From Bacteroidota bacterium (GTDB taxonomy: Bacteria > Bacteroidota > Bacteroidia > Bacteroidales > Paludibacteraceae), in assembly GCA_017860345.1 (NCBI GenBank), contig JAFNAV010000021.1, positions 1 through 39,522 on the forward strand: a DNA stretch of 39,522 bases, in the 5' to 3' direction. The position numbers and the translations under genes are program-made. Below the pieces are notes generated by a model that did no database searches, had not been told where the DNA came from, and saw nothing but the letters and a program-made list of their open reading frames with translations. Positions 32,078 through 39,522 of the stretch are shown piece after piece (position 1 is the stretch's first letter; each line of letters starts with the position of its first letter).

Positions 32078-32617
32078 TTACTTTTTAATATTAAGTGTTT
32101 CCAACGATAAAGCAGCCAATCCTCTGAGAAAACCTCTTTCGTACGAAAGTAACATACCTACCATATATACTTCATCTTTATCTAAATCCTGTTCCATTTT
32201 TTCTACTTCTTTCAAATGGGAATCCAAGGTGTCTTTTCTGTTTTTAAGCAATTCCACAATATCGATCAGTCCGGCTTGCTGGCGCGATTTGATATGAAAT
32301 TCCGTATTACTCAGGCTATCGGTATATATTTGTTTTACCTGTTTAAAAAGCACTCTCAGGTTACTTACAATCAGTTTTTTGTTCATGTCGCGGTACGAAA
32401 TGTCCGGGTTACATAGCGCATCATCATACCCACGGCTCTCAAAGTCGGTTTGCAGGTATTTATATATTTCATCAATAGGCATTGCAGCCACCAGATTATT
32501 GTTGGCTTCGTCCTGCTTGTTGACCGTGTTTTCCTGTATATCATTCAAACCGCTTTCAGGTGTCGCTTTTTTATTGGAGTCAGAATTCTGTCTTTTAAAT
32601 ATATTAAACAGTCCCAT
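32078..32617 (-). CDS. Hypothetical cytoplasmic partner of the DUF4407 protein
   Basis: 179 residues, not recognised. It begins with an amphipathic MGLFNIFKRQ that could attach peripherally to the membrane, then a low-complexity polar linker (11-45), then an all-helical domain (48-179) with many heptad-like stretches such as LLKNRKDTLDSHLKEVEKM. It has no catalytic motif. The tight spacing to the DUF4407 gene (5 bases) argues for a shared function or complex. An AT-rich 191-base gap lies upstream, shared with the nifJ terminator. Confidence 0.7.
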   Translation of the reverse strand: MGLFNIFKRQNSDSNKKATPESGLNDIQENTVNKQDEANNNLVAAMPIDEIYKYLQTDFESRGYDDALCNPDISYRDMNKKLIVSNLRVLFKQVKQIYTDSLSNTEFHIKSRQQAGLIDIVELLKNRKDTLDSHLKEVEKMEQDLDKDEVYMVGMLLSYERGFLRGLAALSLETLNIKK

Positions 32618-32734
32618 AATAATAAACTTTTATCTGTTTTTTTATAATGATAATATCAACGGTATAAAATTACAATTTAGTATCCATAGTTATGTGTTTT
32701 TTTACCGCAAATAATATTAAATTATTTTTTCGAT

Positions 32735-32774
32735 AAAAAAAATCTCCGAACAACTTTCGTCGTCCGGAGATTTT
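32735..32774 (-). terminator. Intrinsic terminator after nifJ
   Basis: AAAATCTCCGAACAAC (32739-32754) pairs with GTCGTCCGGAGATTTT (32759-32774) with two G-U or mismatch positions and a 4-base loop. On the minus strand it is followed by a run of eight T residues. Confidence 0.92.
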
Positions 32775-32808
32775 ATCTTAAGTCCTCATTGAAGAGGTTG
32801 TGAGGATA

Positions 32809-35800
32809 TTAATATACTTGTTCAGAAGTACGCTTGTACCAGTTGTAACGCCATTTGGCATTTTCTTCGGCAGCTTTAAACAGTTCTTCTGCTTCGGCAG
32901 GGAATTGTTTCAGTAGCGAAGTGTAACGTACTTCACCTTTGAGGAAGTTCTGGAATTCATCCCATTGCGGCTCTTTCGAGTCCAACTGCATTGGGTTCTT
33001 TCCTTCGGCTTCCAAATCAGGATTGTAACGATATAAATGCCAGTATCCACATTTAACAGCTTTTTCCTGCTCATCGTTGGCATGACCCATTCCGGCGGTT
33101 AAGCCATGGCTGATACAAGGAGAGTAAGCGATTACGATAGAAGGTCCATCATAAGCTTCGGCTTCGCGCAAAGCTTTCAGTGTTTGAGCCTGATTAGCAC
33201 CCATAGCTACCTGAGCTACATATACATAACCGTAAGTGGCTGCAATCATACCTAAATCTTTTTTGCGGACTTTTTTACCCGATGCGGCAAACTTGGCTAC
33301 AGCACCTACCGGAGTAGATTTAGAAGCCTGACCTCCTGTGTTTGAGTAAATTTCGGTGTCCAGTACAAGGATATTTACGTTTTTGCCCGAAGCAATAACG
33401 TGATCCAATCCGCCGAAACCGATATCGTAAGCCCAACCGTCGCCACCAATAATCCACTGCGACTGTTTAATCAGATATTGAGTCAATCCCGAAATCTGAG
33501 CACATTTATCGCATTTAGCTTCTTTTACAAGCGGAGTAATTTTGGCCGATAGTTCTTTCGATTTATCAGCATCGTTACGGAACTCCAGCCATTCTGTGAA
33601 TAAGCCTGTAAGCTCATCCGAGCAGCATTTTTCAGCTATAGCTTCGTTCATTAAACGCACCAAACGTTCGCGCATGTTATCATAAGCAAACACCATACCC
33701 AAACCAAATTCAGCATTGTCTTCGAACAATGAGTTTGCCCACGCTGGTCCGCGACCTTCGTCGTTGGTGGTATATGGAGTAGAAGGAGCAGAAGCCGAGT
33801 AAATTGAGCTACAGCCTGTTGCGTTAGAAACCATCTGACGGTCGCCAAACAGCTGAGTAACTAATTTTACGTACGGAGTTTCACCACAACCGGCACAAGC
33901 ACCCGAGAACTCAAACAAAGGAGTAGCAAACTGCGAATTTTTTACGTTGGCTTTAACATCCACAAGGTTTTGTTTTGTTTTAACGTTTTCGATACAGAAG
34001 TCCCAGTTATCCTGATTTTCGTATTGAGTTTCGATAGGCACCATTTTAAGCGCTTTACCGTTTTTGTTGCCCGGGCATACTTCAGCACAGTTATCGCAAC
34101 CCATACAGTCGAGTACGTCTACCTGAATGCGGAAGCTCATATCGGCAAACTGTTTACCGTTAGCTTTCAAAGTGTCAGCAGCAAAAGGAGCCTTAGCAGC
34201 TTCGGTAGTATCCAAAAGGAACGGACGGATAGCAGCATGAGGACAAACGTAAGCACATTGGTTACATTGTATACAGTTTTCTTTTTCCCATACCGGAACA
34301 AAAGCTGCTACCCCACGTTTTTCGAATTTTGAAGTTCCCTGATCCCAGGTACCATCTTCACGACCTTTGAAACCGGATACGGGTATATCATCGCCAGCTT
34401 GCGCATTGACAGGAACAACAATGTTTTTGATAAAATCAGGAACATTTGAAGTAATCAGCGCATCTTCTTCAGCTAAGTTAGCCCATTCGGCAGGAATCTC
34501 AACTTTTGTATATTCGCCACCGCGGTCAACGGCTGCGTAGTTCATATTGATAACTTTTTCACCCTTTTTACCATAAGATTTTACGATGGCATATTTCATT
34601 TTTTCAACAGCCAGTTCGTAAGGAATTACGTTGGTAATTTTAAAGAATGCCGATTGAAGAATGGTGTTGGTACGGTTGCCCAAACCAATTTCCTGTGCAA
34701 TGTTAGTTGCATCGATAATATACAATGTGATATTATTGGCAGCTAAGTATTTTTTTACTTTGGTAGGAAGATTTTTCAAAACTTCTTCAGGACTCCAAAT
34801 TGTATTCAACAGGAATGTACCGTTTTTCTTCAATCCTTTGGTTACATCGTACAAGCGTAAGTAAGCCTGAACGTGACAAGCCACAAAGTCGGGAGTAGTT
34901 ACCAAATAAGTAGAACGGATAGGAGTGTTACCAAAACGAAGGTGAGAACAAGTGAAACCACCTGACTTCTTCGAGTCGTACGCAAAATAAGCCTGCGAGT
35001 ATTTATCGGTATTGTCACCAATAATTTTGATGGAGTTTTTGTTAGCTCCTACAGTACCATCGGCACCCAAACCGTAAAATTTTGCTTCGTAAGTACCCTC
35101 ACCACCCATAGGAATTTCTTCACCAAGAGGAAGCGATGTAAATGTTACATCGTCAACAATACCTACCGTAAAGCCATTACGTGGCGATGGCAGGGTTAAG
35201 TTTTGATATACAGCCAATACCTGAGCAGGAGTAAAGTCTTTTGACGAAAGACCATAACGTCCGCCAACAACCAAAGGTTGGTTTTCGCTACCGTAAAGCA
35301 CATCTTTTACATCTAAGTACAATGGTTCGCCACCGGCACCCGGTTCTTTAGTACGGTCGAGTACACAAACACGTTTAGCTGTTTTAGGCAATACCGAAAG
35401 GAAATGTTTAGCTGAGAAAGGACGATACAGGTGAACCGAAATCAAACCTACTTTTTCGCCTTTTTCGGTTAAGTAATCAATACCTTCGCGGATAGCTTCG
35501 GTAGCCGAACCCATAGCCACAACCACACGGTCGGCATCAGGAGCTCCGTAATAATCGAACAGTCCGTATTTACGGCCGGTAATTTCATTCAGTTTATTCA
35601 GGTAGTCTTCCACTACAGCTGGTATGGCATCGTAGAAAGGATTGCTGGCTTCGCGAGCCTGGAAATAGATATCAGGGTTTTGGGCAGTACCACGAACCAC
35701 AGGATGTTCAGGGTTCAGGGCGCGCTGACGGAATTCGGCAAGTGCTTCCTGATCAACCAAAGCCTGAACAGCTTCGGCGTCAATTTCTTCAATTTTCTGA

Positions 35801-36345
35801 ATTTCGTGCGAAGTACGGAAACCATCAAAGAAGTGAACGAAAGGAACGCGGGTAGTAATTGCTGAAAGGTGAGCCACAGCAGCAATATCCATAACTTCCT
35901 GTACAGAACCTGTTGCAAACATTGCGCAACCAGTCTGACGAACGGCCATAACGTCCTGATGGTCGCCAAAGATAGAAAGAGCATGCGAAGCCAGTGCACG
36001 GGCAGATACGTGGTATACACCCGGAAGCAGCTCGCCTGCAACTTTATACATATTAGGAATCATAAGCAGCAGACCCTGCGAAGCGGTAAAGGTGGTAGTA
36101 AGCGCACCGGCCTGTAAAGAACCGTGCATAGCGGCAGCAGCACCGGCTTCGGATTGCATTTCCTGTACCTGAACTTTTTCACCGAACATGTTTTTGCGGC
36201 CGGTAGCAGACCATTCGTCAACGTATTCGGCCATTGTCGACGATGGTGTGATTGGGTAAATTGCAGCCACTTCGCTAAACATATAAGCGATGTGAGCAGC
36301 AGCCTGATTGCCATCACACGTTAAGAATTTTTTCGTTTTAGCCAT
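32809..36345 (-). CDS. nifJ: Pyruvate:ferredoxin (flavodoxin) oxidoreductase
   Basis: A single-chain PFOR converting pyruvate and CoA to acetyl-CoA, CO2 and reduced ferredoxin, central to anaerobic fermentation. All domains are present in the 1178 residues: the N-terminal pyruvate domain (ITPSSTMAEYVDEW at 31-45), the gamma-type domain around 420-600, two 4Fe-4S motifs CIQCNQCAYVCP (near 688) and CMGCDNCAEVCPG (near 745), the CGETPYVKL region with a further cluster Cys, and TPP/Mg binding GGDGWAYDIGFGG near 963. C-terminal cysteines include CDKC and ISHGL context. It is monocistronic with a strong terminator. Confidence 0.97.
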   Translation of the reverse strand: MAKTKKFLTCDGNQAAAHIAYMFSEVAAIYPITPSSTMAEYVDEWSATGRKNMFGEKVQVQEMQSEAGAAAAMHGSLQAGALTTTFTASQGLLLMIPNMYKVAGELLPGVYHVSARALASHALSIFGDHQDVMAVRQTGCAMFATGSVQEVMDIAAVAHLSAITTRVPFVHFFDGFRTSHEIQKIEEIDAEAVQALVDQEALAEFRQRALNPEHPVVRGTAQNPDIYFQAREASNPFYDAIPAVVEDYLNKLNEITGRKYGLFDYYGAPDADRVVVAMGSATEAIREGIDYLTEKGEKVGLISVHLYRPFSAKHFLSVLPKTAKRVCVLDRTKEPGAGGEPLYLDVKDVLYGSENQPLVVGGRYGLSSKDFTPAQVLAVYQNLTLPSPRNGFTVGIVDDVTFTSLPLGEEIPMGGEGTYEAKFYGLGADGTVGANKNSIKIIGDNTDKYSQAYFAYDSKKSGGFTCSHLRFGNTPIRSTYLVTTPDFVACHVQAYLRLYDVTKGLKKNGTFLLNTIWSPEEVLKNLPTKVKKYLAANNITLYIIDATNIAQEIGLGNRTNTILQSAFFKITNVIPYELAVEKMKYAIVKSYGKKGEKVINMNYAAVDRGGEYTKVEIPAEWANLAEEDALITSNVPDFIKNIVVPVNAQAGDDIPVSGFKGREDGTWDQGTSKFEKRGVAAFVPVWEKENCIQCNQCAYVCPHAAIRPFLLDTTEAAKAPFAADTLKANGKQFADMSFRIQVDVLDCMGCDNCAEVCPGNKNGKALKMVPIETQYENQDNWDFCIENVKTKQNLVDVKANVKNSQFATPLFEFSGACAGCGETPYVKLVTQLFGDRQMVSNATGCSSIYSASAPSTPYTTNDEGRGPAWANSLFEDNAEFGLGMVFAYDNMRERLVRLMNEAIAEKCCSDELTGLFTEWLEFRNDADKSKELSAKITPLVKEAKCDKCAQISGLTQYLIKQSQWIIGGDGWAYDIGFGGLDHVIASGKNVNILVLDTEIYSNTGGQASKSTPVGAVAKFAASGKKVRKKDLGMIAATYGYVYVAQVAMGANQAQTLKALREAEAYDGPSIVIAYSPCISHGLTAGMGHANDEQEKAVKCGYWHLYRYNPDLEAEGKNPMQLDSKEPQWDEFQNFLKGEVRYTSLLKQFPAEAEELFKAAEENAKWRYNWYKRTSEQVY

Positions 36346-36414
36346 TTTGTTTGTTATTAATGTATTATAGATATTTTAATTTTTCAGCTTATAAAAGACT
36401 ACATGTAAAAAACC

Positions 36415-37602
36415 TTAATACAGGAATCCGAAAAGCCATAATGGTATTTCGTTTTTATTTCCTGTTTCAATATCGGCAGTAGCATAAAATATTTTATTGT
36501 TTGCCTGATATTTTTGCTGTCGTTTTGCATCGCATCTGAAGTGAAACTGATAGTCAATCAGAAAGTCATTTTGATACCGGCTCATATTCACTTTATGTCT
36601 GGCATGCAGGGCATTGTAAAAAAAGGTTTTGTATTCGGCTTCCCTGTCTACATTTCCCGGACATATGGCGTGCATCAGATTGGTGTTTTGAACATAAATC
36701 TGTTTGGGCTTTTTCGGGAATGTTTCGCCTTCCATGTACAACAGATTAAGTAAACGGGCGTCTTGCAGGTATTTTATATAATTCATGATGGTTGCCCTGG
36801 AGGTTTCAATCTCTACGCTCAACTGGCTTACATTGGGGCCGGCAGGAGCACTGTTCATGAGTATATAAAGCAATTTCCTTATTTTTGAAAGATACTTCAG
36901 GTCTATTTGCTTAATGAGCAAAATATCCACCTCAAGCATCATATTCATTGTTTTAAGCAAGTTTTCAGAGTAGTTTCGGTTTTCGAGATAAAAAGGATAA
37001 AAACCGTGATGCAAATATGCCTGAAAATAATCAAGCGGTTGTACTTCTTTGCAAATTTTACCGGCTATCTCTACATGATTTTGAAGAATTTCCTGGAGCG
37101 TATACGAACTCAGATTGCAGCCGGTACTGTTATTGAGATATTCCCGAAACGAAAATCCTCTTAAGTTGTATGATGCCACAATATCCTTAATATCAGTGTT
37201 ATCCTCGATAAGCCGCATGACAGATGAACCGGAGAAAACGATATGCAGTTCAGGAAACTTATCGTAGCATTCTCTTAACTCTCTGGACCAATTCTCGTAT
37301 TTGAATGTTTGGTCTATCAGCAGAGTTTTTCCACCTTGCTCACAAAATCTTTCAGCAAATTCAACAAGGGTATGTTGGGTAAAGTAGAAATTATTGAAAT
37401 TAATGTACAAGCAACTCCTGTCGGTGCCAAAATTATCTTTAGCATATTGAAGCAAGAATGTTGTCTTTCCCACACCACGACAACCTTTTATTCCTATCAG
37501 GCGGTGGTTCCAGTTTATTTCGTCCATAAGCTGTCGGCGAATGGGCGATTGGACATGCTCAACCAAGTACTGGTGTGTTTTGTAAAATGCCTCCATGTGC
37601 AA
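36415..37602 (-). CDS. AAA_14/DUF4143-type ATPase
   Basis: 395 residues. An N-terminal P-loop domain with Walker A GCRGVGKTT (40-48), IFSGSS-like sensor motif VFSGSSVMRLIE near 121-132, and RGFSFREYLN typical of the AAA_14 family is followed by a winged-helix/nuclease-like DUF4143 region with VSQLSVEIETSRATIMNYIKYLQ (helix-turn-helix). Such proteins are common in Bacteroidota and archaea, often in multiple copies, and their role is unknown; DNA- or defence-linked functions have been guessed. ATG 37602 or 37596 may be the start. A TAnnTTTG element lies just upstream. Confidence 0.87.
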   Translation of the reverse strand: MHMEAFYKTHQYLVEHVQSPIRRQLMDEINWNHRLIGIKGCRGVGKTTFLLQYAKDNFGTDRSCLYINFNNFYFTQHTLVEFAERFCEQGGKTLLIDQTFKYENWSRELRECYDKFPELHIVFSGSSVMRLIEDNTDIKDIVASYNLRGFSFREYLNNSTGCNLSSYTLQEILQNHVEIAGKICKEVQPLDYFQAYLHHGFYPFYLENRNYSENLLKTMNMMLEVDILLIKQIDLKYLSKIRKLLYILMNSAPAGPNVSQLSVEIETSRATIMNYIKYLQDARLLNLLYMEGETFPKKPKQIYVQNTNLMHAICPGNVDREAEYKTFFYNALHARHKVNMSRYQNDFLIDYQFHFRCDAKRQQKYQANNKIFYATADIETGNKNEIPLWLFGFLY

Positions 37603-37613
37603 TTATTTGTCTA

Positions 37614-37621
37614 CAAAAATA
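37614..37621 (-). promoter_or_regulatory. Predicted promoter -7 element of the AAA_14 ATPase gene
   Basis: TATTTTTG on the minus strand fits TAnnTTTG, 11-17 bases before the candidate ATGs. Confidence 0.45.
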
Positions 37622-37767
37622 CGATAAAAAATCCATTTTGCAATGTGGAGATTACAAAAAATGACTACAAACATGTAATGTGTTGATTTGTAGGTATATG
37701 TTGAAGTTTAAAAATGTATAAAAATTCAATATATTAATACTGAACAGGTGCTTATTTTTGAAACAGG

Positions 37768-39522
37768 TTATTTCCGTTTGGTATTTGCTCTGGGAGTAAA
37801 TATTTTATTATAATCGATGTAGTATAATATTTTTAATGATAAAACATTATTCTTGTTGAGCCACGAAGTTTTTAAATTATTCCAGTAATGATAATCCGTT
37901 GTCTCACCGTTGGTGTACGACAGGGTTTTCCATGCAAGCGACATTTCGGAGCCGGGCGCAAATATCCATCTGAACACAAGGTCTATCGTAAAGGCATTAT
38001 AGTTCTGATCGGCACTTCCGCCGAAATCATCAAAATCCCTGAGTTTTCCATCATTCTGCAGGAGGTAAAACCGGTTATTTTCCACTCCGCTCCAGTAGTG
38101 TCGGGTGCGCAGGCTAAGTCCGCTTTTGGTGTTCAGCACATAAGTGGCTTCTATCGTGTTGGATAGCGTGTATACGTTTCTGCGGGCAAAAACTATTGAA
38201 TCGGTAGAATTTATCATCGAAGCATAACCCTGCTCTTTTTTTGAACTGCTGTAATTCATTTCGTAATTCAGGTTGAGTTTTTGACCAATTCGCCAGGTCA
38301 TGTCGGTTTCGTATTCGTTGCTGTAATGCTTTAAGGCTGGCTGGTAACTGTATTTGTATTCAAGATTTACGGTGAGCGGTTTTCTGAAATCGGATTCTAC
38401 TTCAAAATTAAAATAGTAGGAGTATGGATCATAAAAGAAACGTCCTGCAACCCGTGGTTCGTAGTAATCGTATTGGTTGGTGCGAATAAAAAAGTTGGAC
38501 GAAACATGATAATTGTTTTTTAGTCTCATGTTCAGGTCATAGCCCATTTCATTGTCATAAAGCGCATTCGGGTTGTACATGCGGTTGTAGTTCCACCATA
38601 TATCTCCATTTATTTCTCTGAATATCCAGAATGGCTCTATGATCTGATACATCACCCATGCTTCGGTAGTTACCCGGTTGTTTCGTTGTAAATACCCCAA
38701 ATCATTCGGGTTATACTGGTCGGTGTATATATGTTCTGTAAGTCCCCAGTATAGCTTTCCCTTGATTCGTTCTACACCTAACTTACCACCAAAACCATTC
38801 TGTTTGCCATCATTATATCGTGTGCTAACGCCCCCTGTTCCTTTCAGGGCATAAGTTTTGGAATTGTTTTTCAACTCAAACTCCGTAGCCGTAACGTTGG
38901 CATAAAAGGGGTTGTTTGCCATGGCCATATTGGTATTGATAATGCTTAAGTATGAGTTGTTTTTCAATGACTTATCCACCACCAGCACGTTGTAGTTGGT
39001 AAATGGCTGTACCATTTCTTTGCGCTCATCGCCAGTTTGGTTGTTTTTAATTTTTGCATAGGCAGGTAGCGTCATGGCGTTCAAAACTCCGAGTCCCCAG
39101 CCTTTGTTGTTTCTGCCCGAAACTTTGGTTGCATTTACAAGTTGTGTTTCAGCCGGGTTAAAAGCAATACTTTCATTATTGCTCAATGAATTGTCTGCGC
39201 TGAATTTAGGCGCAGCGCCTATTCTTCGGGAATAAAACACATCTCCTCTGTCGAACAGTTCGGTACCTTCGGTAAAGAATTGCCGTTTTTCGTCATAGTA
39301 CAGCTCGTAAGGCGATAAGTTAAGTTCCTGGTCATCTGCCTGTACCTGGCCAAAATCAGGTATTACCATCATATCCAGCGTAAAAGCATCATTTATACCA
39401 TATTTAAGATCGAGTCCGGCTTTGTACATAAATGACGATTTGCCATTTGCTTTGGGCTCAAAGTAGCTTGCCATATAGGGACTTAAAGACAGTCTTACGG
39501 GAGGTTTTATGTTTTTCAACCC
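37768..39522 (-). CDS. DUF5916 outer-membrane barrel protein, 3' part
   Basis: The C-terminal 584 or so residues of a larger protein; the frame is open to the window edge, so the N-terminus is missing. RLSLSPYMASYFE, GINDAFTLDMMVIPDFGQVQADDQELNLSPYE and FFTEGTELFDRGDVFYSRRIG are hallmarks of the DUF5916 domain. The remainder shows repeated amphipathic beta strands with aromatic girdles, as in an outer-membrane barrel. Complete family members carry an N-terminal CBM9-like carbohydrate-binding domain, expected beyond the window. The function is unknown; a link to outer-membrane uptake or proteolysis is sometimes proposed. Confidence 0.9.
   Translation of the reverse strand, partial: GLKNIKPPVRLSLSPYMASYFEPKANGKSSFMYKAGLDLKYGINDAFTLDMMVIPDFGQVQADDQELNLSPYELYYDEKRQFFTEGTELFDRGDVFYSRRIGAAPKFSADNSLSNNESIAFNPAETQLVNATKVSGRNNKGWGLGVLNAMTLPAYAKIKNNQTGDERKEMVQPFTNYNVLVVDKSLKNNSYLSIINTNMAMANNPFYANVTATEFELKNNSKTYALKGTGGVSTRYNDGKQNGFGGKLGVERIKGKLYWGLTEHIYTDQYNPNDLGYLQRNNRVTTEAWVMYQIIEPFWIFREINGDIWWNYNRMYNPNALYDNEMGYDLNMRLKNNYHVSSNFFIRTNQYDYYEPRVAGRFFYDPYSYYFNFEVESDFRKPLTVNLEYKYSYQPALKHYSNEYETDMTWRIGQKLNLNYEMNYSSSKKEQGYASMINSTDSIVFARRNVYTLSNTIEATYVLNTKSGLSLRTRHYWSGVENNRFYLLQNDGKLRDFDDFGGSADQNYNAFTIDLVFRWIFAPGSEMSLAWKTLSYTNGETTDYHYWNNLKTSWLNKNNVLSLKILYYIDYNKIFTPRANTKRK

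Overview
The window looks like a chromosome segment of an anaerobic Bacteroidota bacterium, probably order Bacteroidales. Several promoters fit the Bacteroidota -7 motif TAnnTTTG, and start codons are preceded by A-rich stretches rather than Shine-Dalgarno sequences. The gene set also fits: a class II B12-dependent ribonucleotide reductase, pyruvate:ferredoxin oxidoreductase, MaeB with a phosphotransacetylase tail, separate PyrB and PyrI chains, and DUF5916 and TonB-dependent outer-membrane proteins. The genus cannot be fixed from the sequence; a Paludibacter-like relative is a guess.

Layout. 1-3.2 kb: YIP1-family membrane protein and smpB (+), facing a FlK-like thioesterase and an AGCS sodium:amino-acid symporter (-). 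3.2-7.2 kb: nrdJ and recF (-). 7.3-11.4 kb: a YeiH-type transporter overlapping an M15 peptidase lipoprotein, then maeB (+), closed by a strong bidirectional terminator. 11.4-19.9 kb is one long minus-strand block. In transcription order it holds a leader peptide and attenuator, pyrB, a four-helix-bundle (S23/IVS-family) gene, pyrI, a flavin reductase, a KilA-N protein, a CAT-like acetyltransferase, an orphan HU-like protein, glyA, a second four-helix-bundle gene, phoH and purC. 20-22.3 kb: a YdhG-like protein, a YigZ-family protein, an unknown small protein, tRNA-Thr(CGU) and another unknown small protein. 22.4-29.7 kb (+): a heme-related operon (TonB receptor, MFS permease, hemN, hemH, hemG/hemY). 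29.8-39.5 kb: an outer-membrane protein, a GNAT acetyltransferase, a DUF4407 membrane protein with an unknown partner, nifJ, an AAA_14-type ATPase and the C-terminal part of a DUF5916 barrel protein that runs off the window.

Three features stand out. First, both four-helix-bundle genes sit between housekeeping genes of the same strand, and each is enclosed by long terminal inverted repeats built from short subrepeats. This is the architecture of the 23S rRNA intervening sequences (IVS) that carry the same protein family, but here it lies inside protein operons. In the pyr copy the repeat also supplies the last codons and stop of pyrB. Second, pyrB is preceded by a TAnnTTTG promoter, a 32-codon leader ORF and an intrinsic terminator whose 5' arm contains the leader stop codon. 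That layout is like the E. coli pyrBI translation-coupled attenuator. Third, four evenly spaced GATGTAyA sites, one a perfect 18-bp palindrome, lie upstream of the HU-like gene. GC-rich REP-like palindromes abut purC, phoH, pyrB and an outer-membrane protein gene, and one of them encodes the C-terminal tail of PhoH.
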